64,000 bases of DNA from Hofstenia miamia (taxonomy: Eukaryota; Xenacoelomorpha; Acoela; Hofsteniidae). The translations under genes were made by a program, and so were the position numbers. Positions 11,940 through 22,970 of this stretch are shown one piece after another. The stretch is from NCBI GenBank assembly GCA_900660155.1, contig CABFPE010000166.1, forward strand, positions 134,422 to 198,421. Direction: 5' to 3'. The number at the start of each line of letters is the position of its first letter. Within the stretch, counting starts at the first letter, position 1. A model generated the notes under the pieces. The model was not told the origin of the DNA and did not search any database. It worked only from the letters and a program-made list of their open reading frames with translations.

Positions 11940-12616
11940 TGTAACCGCAAACCGTGCTGCGCTGCAATTTAATGTATTTTACCGCACCGTACCGCAAAGT
12001 TTTTTCCTACCACGGTGCACTGCAAAACCAATGCGCTCACAAAAAAATTATGGCACGTACATGAACAAATGCAGTTTTATTAGTACATTAATACAAACCA
12101 AAAATAGACAATAAGACAACTACAAAAAACAAAAAAGTTCTTAGTTACAAACGCTTTTAATATTTTCAAAATGTTTTTAAAAAAGAATTGAGCCAACAGT
12201 CTCTGGCTTCAAGAGTGGTGGCTGTTTTTCAAGCAAACGACCTGTGTTTGAAAATAAGCTTTCTGAAGTGGCTTCACTTGCTGGTACACCTAATGTAGCC
12301 AATTGACTTAAGTTTGGAAAATTTACAGCATTCTGACCCCACTATTTAATAACATCATCACAGTGTATTATTGGCATATCTGTATAACGATCGACTTCGT
12401 TGACCGAGGACAAGAAAACTCATCCACTACGGCCCTATTAGTTGTATTAATTAATTAACTAGCCCATAAAAGTTGATGTTACACTAGGCTATCTTAGTTT
12501 AGTTATGATATAATTTAGGCGTTGAACTATTTTTAGTAACCGCACCGCTAGCTATAAAACTCGACCACTACCGCAATATACAGCGGTGCGGTGCCCTGCT
12601 ACCGCACATCTCTAAT
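11940..12616 (-). mobile_element. hAT transposon relic with dimerisation-domain remnant
   Basis: On the minus strand, 12410 to 12180 encodes a recognisable hAT C-terminal dimerisation domain. It reads NFPNLSQLA, then VPASEATSESLFSNTGRLL and PPLLKPETVGSILF, matching the family pattern 'P.LS.LA....PA.S..SER.FS..G.......L.PE.V..L'. A TAG stop precedes WGQNAVNFP. The surrounding sequence has GC-rich ends built of CCGCA units (about 11944-11995 and 12540-12605). The right end reads TAGAGATGTGCGGT inward, a hAT-like terminus. The left end is too diverged to pair cleanly, so the outer limit is approximate. Most of the transposase is missing. Confidence 0.65.
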
Positions 12617-12753
12617 CTTAACTGTACAGTTCACATACAAATATAAGAGATCTCCACTTATGTTGGATCCGTTTTTTTGTAAAAATGTTTGAGTTGGGGT
12701 GGGTAAGAAAACCGTAATCCCCTTGCAGCTGTGACAAATACATCGAATTCAAA

Positions 12754-13305
12754 GTAACTTGTCAACGGGCCGACATTTTCAAGCTCGGCTCGGCTCGTTT
12801 AAATTTTGTGTAAGTTCGGCTCGGCTCGCCACATAAAATCTTTTAATGAGGCTCGTTTTACCTCGGCATTTTCTTAAAAATATTTGCTCAAAGAATTTTT
12901 TACATAGCCTATTATTTAATAAACATTTCTTAACACATTCTCTACCATGTCACTCATATGTGAGTGACAGTGCCATTTTTCAAAGTACATAAATCTACAA
13001 GAAAAACGGTATTTACCATTCCAGGAATGCAAAAACTATATATTTATAGTATAATAAAATCGAATATTTTAAAATAAGCTGCTGGTACATCAAAAGATTT
13101 TTTAAAATGTGGCCTGGTAGAGAATGTGTTAAAAAAGATTATAGGAAAGGCATAATGACTGCAAAAAATTCTCCATACTCAAATTAACAAGCAGAACTAT
13201 AAACTTGCTTTGCCTAAAATAGGCTCGTTTTGGGCTCGTTGTATATCAAATACTGTGCTCAAGCTCGGCTCGGCTGATTAGAAGCTCAGCTCGTTGACAA
13301 GTCTG
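12754..13305. mobile_element. hAT-like MITE (GCTCG-rich family), copy A, interrupted by a piggyBac-type MITE
   Basis: The ends are related inverted repeats beginning (CAGA)CTTGTCAACGRGC, followed by reiterated GCTCG units (AAGCTCGGCTCGGCTC). The same family occurs at 30825-31125, and the internal sequence is shared (for example GGCTCGTTTTGGGCTCGTTG and a TATAGGAAAGGCAT block). Copy A is longer mainly because of the insertion at 12934-13128. CAG-type ends suggest hAT, but I could not read a convincing 8-bp duplication. Confidence 0.7.
12934..13128. mobile_element. piggyBac-type MITE nested in a hAT-like MITE
   Basis: A 195-bp insert with perfect 14-bp terminal inverted repeats (CACATTCTCTACCA and its complement TGGTAGAGAATGTG). 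It is flanked on both sides by TTAA (12930-12933 and 13129-13132), the target site and duplication of piggyBac transposons. A subterminal palindrome, CACTCATATGTGAGTG, lies just inside the left end. The related MITE at 30825-31125 lacks it, which confirms an insertion. Non-coding. Confidence 0.85.
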
Positions 13306-13960
13306 ACTTATATGTGTAATTGCAGTACTTTCCTTGTTAGTTTACTTTAATTTTTGGAAAAAAACTTATTTTACGCCAGATTATTAGAACACAATTGTGT
13401 GTCCCGGTTTTATATAAAATATTGTGATCACTTTCCATAAAATTAATTCATATTTACTAAAAGTAAGCAGTGAAAAACAAAACTTTATTTTTGAAAAAGT
13501 ATTGAAATAGGGCTTGCTTATTTTAATTGTTAATCTAACAATATGAAAATTTAAATAAAGGTAAATAATAATTTTGGAAAACTTTACTGCATAGATAAAT
13601 ACTGTAATATTTAAGCCATAAACTATCAACTTTGAAACATTAATTAATACGTAGCAGAATATTTATTATGTACTAAATATGCCTTATGACTGTTCGACAG
13701 AAATCGCAAAATAAAATATCGAATACATCTATTAGCAATGATTTGAAATTTTGCAAAAAGTCAAACAAGAATTATGTAGTATAACGCCGGGAACGAGAAT
13801 TCGAATATTGCTATTTGCATTTTAAAAATCCCCTCAATTTAATTTCTATGCAAATCTATTTCTTAGAATCGTATATATTATCAAACAGAAACTAGCATTA
13901 TGTAATATGAACGTTAAAATATTACAAAAAAGTTGTATTTCTGACGCTGATATATTCAAC
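13306..13960. other. AT-rich intergenic sequence
   Basis: Only short open frames, with nothing recognised. Confidence 0.4.
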
Positions 13961-13965
13961 AAATT

Positions 13966-14042
13966 TTAGACCCGGCACGGATAAATAAAGCAAAATCTTA
14001 GGCACGGCACGGATTAAAGCACGGCACGGTTGCGGCTCTGCA
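13966..14042. repeat. GGCACGG-rich terminus of a probable hAT-like element
   Basis: Repeated GGCACGG and GCACGG motifs, ending GGTTGCGGCTCTG, resemble the right end of the element at 9334-9760. The matching left end was not found, so this is probably a solo or truncated terminus. Confidence 0.45.
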
Positions 14043-16107
14043 GAGCCATGACAATAAAATTATGCATGTTGGTTTGTCCCTGCCCGTAACCTAAGTTCGT
14101 TATTTTTACACAACAAAATAACCTTGAAGTATGCTATTATTCATGCATTCTTAAAAGATTATCGAACCGTCATGAAATTTATGTCTGATGTTGACAGCAC
14201 TATAAAGTCATAATTACACTCATATATATAATTGACACCATATCTAACAGTACTAAAATACTTTAAATGGAAAATACATGTACTGCTTGTATGTCTTTGC
14301 AAATTATGAAAATTACTTTAATTCAGTTCAAGCCATATGAACGTCCTCTGCAGTTAAAACCTTATGCGTCTACGTCTAGGTTCCAATATAATACACATTA
14401 GTACTAGATTTTGATCAATGCTAGCACAGACGATGACAATAAAATGGAGCTCTTTAGGCTTGATGAAGACAATGACAAGTCTACTGTACATAGATATATA
14501 GAATTGATAATTAATGTATAGAAAATTCTTATAAACCAGTAATAAACTTCAAGCAAATGATTTTAATAATTAAATTATTGGAACAACATCAAGTTATCAT
14601 TCTACATTCGAGGCCGTACGCCAATCCGTGCCCGTATTATAGAGCCCATGCCCGTATTCCTTTGTCCATTCCCGGTACAGGTCCTATCCTAGGTTATATG
14701 ATATAATAATATCATTTAAATAATCTAATCTATTATATATTGTTAGCTTGCGATTAGCTTGTTAATAATCCTATCCAAAATGTATAAGTAATGTTTAACT
14801 ATGCATATGCAATTCAAAAAAAAATATTTTCAACTTTGAAAATCGGATAAAATACTGAAAAATAAATGATTAATAACTTTTAATTAATTTAATACGTCGA
14901 AATTACTGCTATTTTGCTTCCATAATAATTAAATAATATGTCTCATTATTTTGTGTTTACGCGGTGACATACAATAAAATCAAAATTATTTGATGTACAT
15001 GTTTTATAATTACCCTACGTGAGAGTTCGTATGTCATGTTTTGGGTGTTTACACGCTACATATGTCTTGAGATAATTGGAGACAGATCTGTCTTATTTCA
15101 GGTGTAAACAGGGTATAATAGGGTAGCAAAACTCTATTCTTTCAGTCCCAAACATTTTTTTGCGAGTAATTTTTAAAAAAATGTGCTAACTTGCTCCTAA
15201 TGTTCAATCTAATACTATAATACCAACCAAACAATTTTTATTTTAATGGAGTGAGTAATTAAATAAAAAAAATATTGGGATATATTATCCCATTGGTCTT
15301 TTATGGTGGGATCATATGTCCCAGTGGTAATTATTAGTCCAGTTGATATTTTATTTCAGCACTTCCAAAGGAATAAGAAAACTCCAAAATAAGAATTATA
15401 TTGATAGGTATATAGAAATCAAAAAAAAAGAAAACAAACCTTTATGGTTTATTATTAATCTCTTTTTTACATAATGTAAATATTGAAATGCTATGTTATT
15501 ATCAATTACATTTATCGCTCTAAAAATGAAGAAAATGAATGAAATTCCAAAATTAAAAATAAGTTCATCGTAGAGATATTGAGCGCGCATCAAATGGTAT
15601 GTAAGCTGAATTGATACTATAAAAACTCATGGAGTGTTAGCTATCCAAAAGTAGTCTACTCTATTAGTTATAATAATGGAATCTTACAAAAGTGTAAAAT
15701 TGATAATTTATTTTAGCTGATACTGTGCAACCAGTATGGACAAATTCAAAAAATAAAAAATAGTTTCGCATGGTGCTAGTCAGCACGCACATTTTGATAT
15801 ATAACTATAGTCTATAAGGTCAAATGTCGCATAGTAATGGCATTCCAAAATGCATCAGTCGGTATATTCGAAAAGTATAAAGGAAGTTGTAATAAATAAA
15901 CGATTAAATTAAAGCAAAGAGACTAGTAATTAAAAATATAATATTAACATTGTAATATAGAATTAAAAGAGCTCTAAAGAATGCTGCAAAGAGCTAAGGA
16001 ATAGGAGCATTATTGACAGAGGACTGGCTGTCTAAATATTTACAACTCACTATAATAGAAAGCTGTAATGTATAGAAGGTATATTGATCCAAATCTAGTA
16101 TTTTTAG
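14043..16107. other. AT-rich intergenic sequence
   Basis: A GCCCGT-rich patch at about 14620-14690 may be another degenerate element end. Otherwise nothing was recognised. Confidence 0.4.
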
Positions 16108-16673
16108 ATGAATGCCAAACTAATAATGACATGTGCTCACTCAAACTCAAAACAACAAAATCTGATGCAACGTAGGATAGTTGTCAGATGCTCGATGCCT
16201 ATCGATACCGAAGAATTAAACTACCACTTGGACTCTAAACATATTCGTTTTATCGCAAATTCTACCCAGTTGGATTTTTTGAATTTTTGTCGGACATATT
16301 ATCCCAATTGGACTGAAAGGGTTAAATTAACAGAAAATAACACATACATACAAATATTAACAAATAACATAACTCACTTGTTATAAAGTGATTAGTAAAG
16401 GTAAAAGGGGGGGGGTAATTTGTCACATTTTATGCTTTGACGCTTCTCAAGTTTATTCTACTTACTTAGGACAGGTAATGTAACTAAAAGCTAACAAATT
16501 TAAATTTTCAAATCTATCCTATTTAAGAATATTTGACTATATGCGGAACATCGATATTTTCTTCAATCTTAATATTAGATAAATGGTAGATATTTTTAAC
16601 CTTAAACAGCCTGGGGATTTTTTAAAAATTTTCATGACTTTATTAAAAAATTTAAATGCTTATAGCTCAAAAA
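16108..16673. other. Sequence with an unrecognised 92-codon open frame
   Basis: The plus-strand open frame at 16108-16386 has no motif I recognise and no flanking splice evidence. It may be chance or a transposon fragment. The rest is featureless AT-rich DNA with a G8 run near 16410. Confidence 0.3.
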
Positions 16674-17968
16674 CAGAGGCGGATACAGAAAAAATTTTTA
16701 AAGGAGGCCCAATGTTGAATAAATTGCGAAGTACATAATTGGGTTCTAGGAAGGGCACAAACTATTGAATTTTCAATTTTTCAAATTCATCACTATGCAC
16801 GGACTTTACCAACATCTACTGATTCCAAAGAATGGAAACATAGAATTTGTGCAATTTTTCAAGACTCAGCACAAATTTTTCAATTTTCAAATTACTCTTT
16901 AATAATAGGATGTTGTGTTTTTAGAAGATTTTTGCATTAAGCACTACAAAATAGGCAAATTTTTAGTGCATTTTCAATGGCATAAGATTAAGTAAATTTC
17001 TAAATTTTCACCTCGTGGCATGAATGCGTGATTAGTTTCAAGAAAATCACCCAGTTATAAAATGTAAGGCTCTTGCTAAAATCAATAACTTCTAAAATTA
17101 AAAAATGTACTGAATTTTGATGTCACACAAAATGTTTTTGGATTTTTAGAGAAGGTGCATGCTGTTGAGTTTGAATACAGAAAATTTGATCAATCCTATT
17201 GGGTATTGTCAAATCGGGTAAGTAAGAACAGTGAGGTGAATAGAAATGGTATACAAGGAGAAAATTTTATTTAGTTATTACTCATGCTGTGTTTAATAAT
17301 TTTCATTGTTCAGGTGCCTATAAATTAATCACAATAGGTTTATGTGCTACAGGGCATAGCCATAGCTATGCTCATCTAATTTCATTAGTATTTATTAAAA
17401 GTAAAATTATTTAAAATTTTATGCTAAAACTTCTTCAGATAGACAGTCACTGAAAAATTTTCATTTTCTTAACAGGAAGATATCAGTGATTTCAGTTTGC
17501 ATTAGATTGCTATATGATTTTGTAATTGCATATAGCTGTCGTTACAGATTTATTATACAACTTTGCATTTTAAAGCACATTCACTGGATCATTTTACTCA
17601 ATAGAGAGTGTGAAAAGGAAAACATATATATATTATATATATATATATATATTGTAAAATCACATGTGTTACTCTTCACACCCTTCCAAAAAGGTGTATA
17701 GGAATACCTTCATTCCTTAAAAAAAATACCTGAAAACTAAATATTCTTACTCTTATTGAAATGTAATCTAAGGATCTATAGGACACATTATAGTGTAAAG
17801 GTTGAATGAAATACATTTTACAAATAGATGTTTAAAAAACTGTTTCTATTGATCCCAATTATGGGTACTAAAAAATTTTCGTTTATAAGTTTTATTGCAA
17901 AATTTTAATGAATTTTTCTTATTTTAAAGGGAGCCCGGGCCCCTCGGCCCCCTCTGCATCCGCCCTTG
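16674..17968. mobile_element. hAT-type element, non-coding, 1.3 kb
   Basis: The ends are imperfect 15-bp inverted repeats: CAGAGGCGGATACAG on the left and CAAGGGCGGATGCAG on the right read inward. They resemble the CAGGGGCGGAT ends common in hAT elements, and GC-rich GGGCCC sequence follows inside the right end. Flanks CTCAAAAA (16666-16673) and ATCAAAAA (17969-17976) form a probable 8-bp target duplication with one mismatch. The interior includes a (TA)n tract at about 17621-17653 but no transposase, so it is non-autonomous or gutted. Confidence 0.7.
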
Positions 17969-18081
17969 ATCAAAAACTATTAATGGTGTGCTCAATCTTG
18001 AAACACCACATGATAGAGGAGAGTCTCTTTTTTCGCTCTAAATCATTGCACTGGCCTTGTCCCATCGAAGCGTGATGTTGC

Positions 18082-18130
18082 GCGAAGTCTCTGGTCGCAG
18101 GGGCCCTGGCCCCGCGACCTCTGACTTTGC
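18082..18130. repeat. GC-rich inverted repeat (hairpin)
   Basis: Two arms of about 23-24 bases (starting GCGAAGTCTCTGGTCGC and, on the other strand, GCAAAGTCAGAGGTCGC) are nearly complementary and meet at GGGGCCCTGGCCCC. It stands out in roughly 70% AT surroundings, 115 bp beyond a hAT-type element end. It could be the head-to-head terminus of a second hAT-like element. Confidence 0.65.
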
Positions 18131-19557
18131 ACACGGCACGCCTCAATGGGTTTGGAATATCTTTGCACATATAAAGAAACAGTCAAAGTACTTTATTGCC
18201 TCCAGAGGCTTAAAACCTTCTAAATACATTAACACTAGGTATGGAGAGAGTTTACATCTTTTTCAAAAATTCAAAAATTTTTAAGAAAACTTGTTATTCT
18301 ATTCAACAATCTCTGCCACAGTAATAAAGCTTAATAGAAATTTTCAACATTGCATTAATGGACTGTTCCCAGATAGACCTACCCATGCCTCAAGATTATC
18401 AAATTTGGAAATAGGTTTGGAGAAAATACTTTGTAAAACTGGAAAAACGGATTGTTATTTAAAACGGACTCTAGACTGTCTGAGGTTAAACAAATGGCGA
18501 TATTACCCGTAAAAGGGAACACAAAACATAAATAAACATGAAATTATAACTAACATTACTGGACTTGCCAAATTGATAAATCTCATTAGCTTGAATTTTG
18601 TACTTAGAGTTAGGAAATGACAATAATTTGCTACGTGCAAATTCTGTTTATAGGATAAATAAACAGTAAGGGCTGTCAGGAAATGATTAGTAAAGCAAAA
18701 AATAAACTCTGTGCCGAACTACTTTTCAATCTGTAAATAACCCCGTTTACATAATTCTATAAATCAGAATAAATACTATTTATACTAAATCTCTTTGGAT
18801 AGGAAAAAACGATTACATTTTCGAAAGGATGATATATCCTAGTTGCACAACACAATTGGCGAAATATCCCCATGGCGAAATAAACCCCTTCTCCCCTACT
18901 ATCAGAACAAATTAAGCAAATGATATAAAGATGTCTTTGCTATTAAAAATTTACGCACAAATATGGATTCCTCTACGAGCAACGAATCAGTTTACAAATG
19001 GATAATTATCACTAATTGTACTGCAATAAAGAGTATCGAATGCATTATTAGCAATACGCTAAATGTTATTTTACAAATAGGGATATAATTATACTACAAT
19101 ATATGAATAGAAAATTCATTTCGAAATTCATGAATATATTTAGCATGTAAATCATCTAAACCACATCAATTAGGAGTTATTATAATTAATACCATATAAA
19201 CCATATCTAAACCAATTTTAGTAGCTTCAAAGAAAATGAAATTCGTCATATTCCCGTGTAAGCAGATGGAAAGTAGTTGTTAAGTGAATTACTAGTACGT
19301 CGTGGATCTTCAGCAATCATTTCATCAAAATATATTGGTAGCGGAAAAGTTTATTGTAAAAACCTTTAACACTTATTGATATGTTTTCTAGAACATAAAT
19401 TTTCAATAAATACACTGCTACATAATTCATGATAGACTTCGTTCAGTTTTAGTAATTTTTAGGGAAGGAATTGCATTTATTCAATTAATGAATTGTGTGA
19501 GATTTTGAAATATGTTGGAAAATAATTTTATTTATGTTATTTTTGGGAACATTTAGT
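18131..19557. other. AT-rich intergenic sequence
   Basis: Short open frames at 18057-18284 and 18291-18512 match nothing I know. No element ends were seen until the Tc1 element. Confidence 0.4.
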
Positions 19558-19561
19558 TATA

Positions 19562-21241
19562 CAGTATGCATCAAATTATTATGGACACCAGTTATGCAAT
19601 CATTATTAGGCATATATCATATTGTTTTATGTAAATATAGCATTAATTTAAATTTTTAATCAAAAACTATTATTAGTTTTACTGATTTCAATTGGTATTT
19701 TGTTATACAAATGCTAATGGAGAAAATTTACATGTGCGTACTTAAACATGTCCTGGTCAAATTATTATGGACACACTATAAACATTTTGTGTGTAATCTT
19801 TTTTATTTCCACAATAAGTAATCAAAACAAGCACATTTAATAACACATTCAAAATATACACAAATAATTCAAAAGTAAAAATTTAGTCCTTGTATAGGCT
19901 GCCTTTAATATTTGGTGTGACCACCGCTTGCTTTGATCACAGCTTCAACTCGTCGAGGCATGCTGTCAATTGCATTTTTTACAAATTGTTGAATCTTTTC
20001 ATTTTGAAACCATCCATTAATTAGTTATTCAATTAAGTTTTTTTATTAGTAATAGTTTTTCCTGACATTTTTTCTTTTAAGATGCCCCAAATGTTCTCAA
20101 TTGGGTTGAGATCAGGTGAGTTACCAGTCCACCAAAGAAGAGAAATTTCTTCTGATCTCAAAAATTTAGTAACCACTTTTGCTGTGTGGCATGGTGCCCC
20201 ATCTTGCATGAATATGCTGTTATCCAAAGAGTCATACCAGTTTTTTAGAATGTCTATGTACTTGATGGAGTGCAACATTCCATCACATATATGTAGTAGT
20301 CCGGTGCCATTAAATTAATCACACTCCAGACCATAACCTTTATGGGGTGCTTCACCTTTTGATGAAGTGGAAATGTTTGACCAGCTGAATGCCATACTAG
20401 TCTTTTTGATGCCATTTTGCACTCAAAAGTGCTCTCATCACTGAAGGAAACCTGACGCCAATAATTAATTGTCCAATCAGAATGTGCTCTTCCAAAATCT
20501 AGTCTCTTTTTCATTATTTTCTTGGTAAATTTCGGAACTTTACGGTGTCTGATCGAGGCACAACCCGTTTTCTTTAGCCTTCTTTGAATTGTGCTTGTTG
20601 AAACATTAATGCCAGTTGACTTTGCTTCTTGTTTCAACTGTGCGGCTGAAAGCAAAGGCTGCTCTATTATTGTTCTATGCAAAAACCGGTCATCATTTTT
20701 CGATGTTTTTGGCTTTCTACCACACCTTCCTTTCCTCTGTAGTGTTCATTTCTAAATTTATATTTGAAACACTGCTGCGACTAATACCAGATATTTTTGA
20801 AATTTCTTTGATGGAATTGTTTCCAGCTTTCAGTAGTCCATTTACAAGATCTATTTCCAAATCAGTAAGATCTGCTTGTTTCCCCATTTTGTAGTAAAAG
20901 ATGTTTATAAAATGTATATATTTGTACTGCAAATTTCTATGATATGATAGGCAATGGAATATAAGTGATAATTAGCTGCAAAAATTCTGAAAATATATAT
21001 GCAAGCAGTGTAAATGTAGGGCAAATCTAGGTGTCCATAATAATTTGCTGCGCTTAATTAAAAAATTTTCATGGTTAGCTATTGTGCAATATAAAATATA
21101 TCAATATCATGTAGCTAATGCATATCATTGAATCATAGTACATAGCTGGAATGAATGTAAAACAATTGTCATTTCATGGACATTTTCGAGAACACTTTCT
21201 CTAATAAATTCTAGGTGTACATAATAATTTGACGTTTACTG
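19562..21241 (-). mobile_element. Nearly complete Tc1-family transposon with IR/DR ends
   Basis: A 1,680-bp element. The ends CAGTATGCATCAAATTATTA (left) and CAGTAAACGTCAAATTATTA (right, read inward) are flanked by TA at 19560-19561 and 21242-21243, the Tc1/mariner target site. A second internal copy of the core GTCAAATTATTATGGACAC lies about 195 bp inside the left end (19756-19774) and a matching one about 200 bp inside the right end (21031-21048). This is the IR/DR arrangement known from Sleeping Beauty-type Tc1 elements. It carries one transposase gene on the minus strand, now broken by frameshifts. Confidence 0.9.
19905..20887 (-). pseudogene. Tc1-family DD34E transposase, frameshifted
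   Basis: The likely start is MGKQADLTDLEIDLV (ATG at 20887). The N-terminal helix-turn-helix continues with ISKISGISRSSVS. The catalytic domain has the first Asp in VSFSDESTF, the second in FMQDGAPCHTA and the Glu in SPDLNPIENIWG, with 34 residues between the last two, so DD34E. The C-terminus ends SMPRRVEAVIKASGGHTKY and stops at 19905-19907, exactly as in Tc1 proteins. The total span is about 327 codons, the normal length for the family. The coding sequence changes frame three times (between about 20720 and 20680, near 20270, and near 20040), so this copy cannot encode a full transposase. Since both ends are preserved, it might once have been moved by a transposase supplied from elsewhere. 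Confidence 0.9.
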
Positions 21242-21289
21242 TATATGCTTTCATTGCACCAGTAATAAATGTATACGTCTGTATCTTTT

Positions 21290-21850
21290 GACTTCTCATT
21301 GAATGAAAATGAGGAAGATTGGTAAGAAGCGGTTAAGTTTAACCACAATCATGTCAAATGAACACCGTAATTTACTAGATGAATTATCGACATCAGTAAA
21401 CTTTAGATCATTTATATTGGCGAATGAAACATTTGTATTCATGAAAATAATACCCTGATCAGGAAAGCTTCGTAATGGAGGCATAAAACAATTTTAATCA
21501 TTTTCTAAGTAGATGTCATTCTTAAATATTAAATCAAGTGTATTCCCATTTATATGCGTTGATAAGTAAGTAATTTGAAAAAATGTAGACATTAAAAGTC
21601 TCAAAAATTTTGATCATATTCATTCGGTGAAATGCCACAAGGCATATCAAGTGAAGGGAAAATTGAAATCACCAATTATGTATATTAAATGAAGAGTATT
21701 TGGTTGACAATCATCAAATGAAGTCTTCATTTTCTGTAATACAAGGCTGATATTGACTATTGCTGGGAGAAATGTGTACGCAATTAATTTGCAATAAACT
21801 ATTGTTCAACTGAAGGACAGTAAGGCATGCAAATTCCAAATTTTTTGAAT
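21290..21850 (-). mobile_element. LINE relic: apurinic-like endonuclease domain
   Basis: The minus strand encodes IIGDFNFPSLD, the 'GDFN.P' signature of the exonuclease-endonuclease-phosphatase domain of non-LTR retrotransposons. It is preceded by an 'AYTFLPA'-like strand and followed, after a frame change, by NGNTLDLIFKND, matching the 'T...GN.LDL..T' block. The reverse transcriptase is absent. The order fits a CR1/L2-like or related LINE. The fragment is truncated at both sides and lies beside the Tc1 element. Confidence 0.65.
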
Positions 21851-22325
21851 CCAGTAATTTTATGATCTTAAATTACTTTTTAAGGCCGCGCGCAAACCAT
21901 ACAACTTTCGTTGCTTAACCAATTAAGATAAGAAACCACATGGTAGGAATTTAAATTATTTTAAAATTATCCAATCATATTGCTCGATATAATTGGTTTA
22001 GTAACGAAACCTGTATCGTTTGCGCCCTACCTAAGAAGAAACGCACATCCTTTATACTTAGAAGTACTTTCTCCTTTTATTCCTAATGCAGAAACCATAT
22101 AACTTGTTCCGGAAATTAAAAAATCATAAAAAGTATATTCATCCCACCAAACTTTAGTCAAACAAGCAATCGAATATCATATGATATTAAATAGTTCATT
22201 AATGAAATTTGTTCTTAATATTTAAAATGCTGCAAAAATTTGCATTCATAAATTTCCAATTAAACTATGCGATGCAATTATCTAAGTAAAAAGTCTACTT
22301 TTGTCCACTCCATCCTATATTATAA
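21851..22325. other. AT-rich intergenic sequence
   Basis: No feature was recognised. Confidence 0.4.
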
Positions 22326-22400
22326 GTAGGGATGGGATCCGGATAGTGAACTGAATATACCGGGTACCGGATAATTCCGGATAATATATTGTTTAATTAT
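22326..22400. repeat. CCGGAT-rich probable element terminus
   Basis: GGGATGGGATCCGGATAG is followed by CCGGGTACCGGATAATTCCGG. Reiterated CCGGAT motifs resemble the GC-rich ends of the hAT-like elements elsewhere in the window. No partner end was located. Confidence 0.4.
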
Positions 22401-22699
22401 TAGTGGGACAACCAGAAATATGACTTTAAAAAACAAAATATGACCATATTTTTATGACAAAATATGCCGGAGTTTAGTTAAATATGTCCTAAAATACTAC
22501 CATCTATTTCTCAAGATGATATAAAACATTTTTCCATTACTATGAACAAGATATAAAACAAATACAAAAACGCTTACATAATAATAAGTCAATTTTTTAA
22601 AGCAACTGCTTCACTAAATTATATTGACAGCACATAAACTTACATACATTATTTCTGTCATAGGCCAATAGTTTTCTCATACATCTCCCAACTTCGGCC

Positions 22700-22970
22700 G
22701 ATGTTGGTTTACATTTTCGTAACTTGGCATACAATTCCGATTAGATGCCCATCCCATTTCCTTTGATTATAGCAGTGAAACCAGTATTTTCTAATCGTGG
22801 CTTGATATAGGCGATTATTTCACTGGTAACATTTCCAAGGTGGGAATAATAACAACATCTGGTGGAATTTCAATTCTGTCAAACATTGAAAAACTTTCAT
22901 ATTTTATGATAGCAGCCTTAATTGAAAAAATTAGATTGTCAACCCTCTTGCATTTTAGCTGAATACGGAT
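22700..22970 (-). mobile_element. Possible hAT/DUF659-like transposase fragment
   Basis: The minus strand reads SIKAAIIKYESFSMFDRIEI followed by PPDVVIIPTLEML. This faintly resembles the segment 'LKAA..K......F......PP..V..RWGTWL' of DUF659/CGBP1-type hAT transposases. Several stops follow. Weak, based on recalled pattern only. Confidence 0.3.

Noticed and set aside
14043-14695. Region between two GCCCGT/GGCACGG-rich patches as one MITE
   Set aside because: The two patches do not form a convincing inverted repeat and no target duplication is visible.
16108-16386. 92-codon plus-strand open frame
   Set aside because: No recognisable domain or flanking gene structure. Kept only as a note in the region entry.
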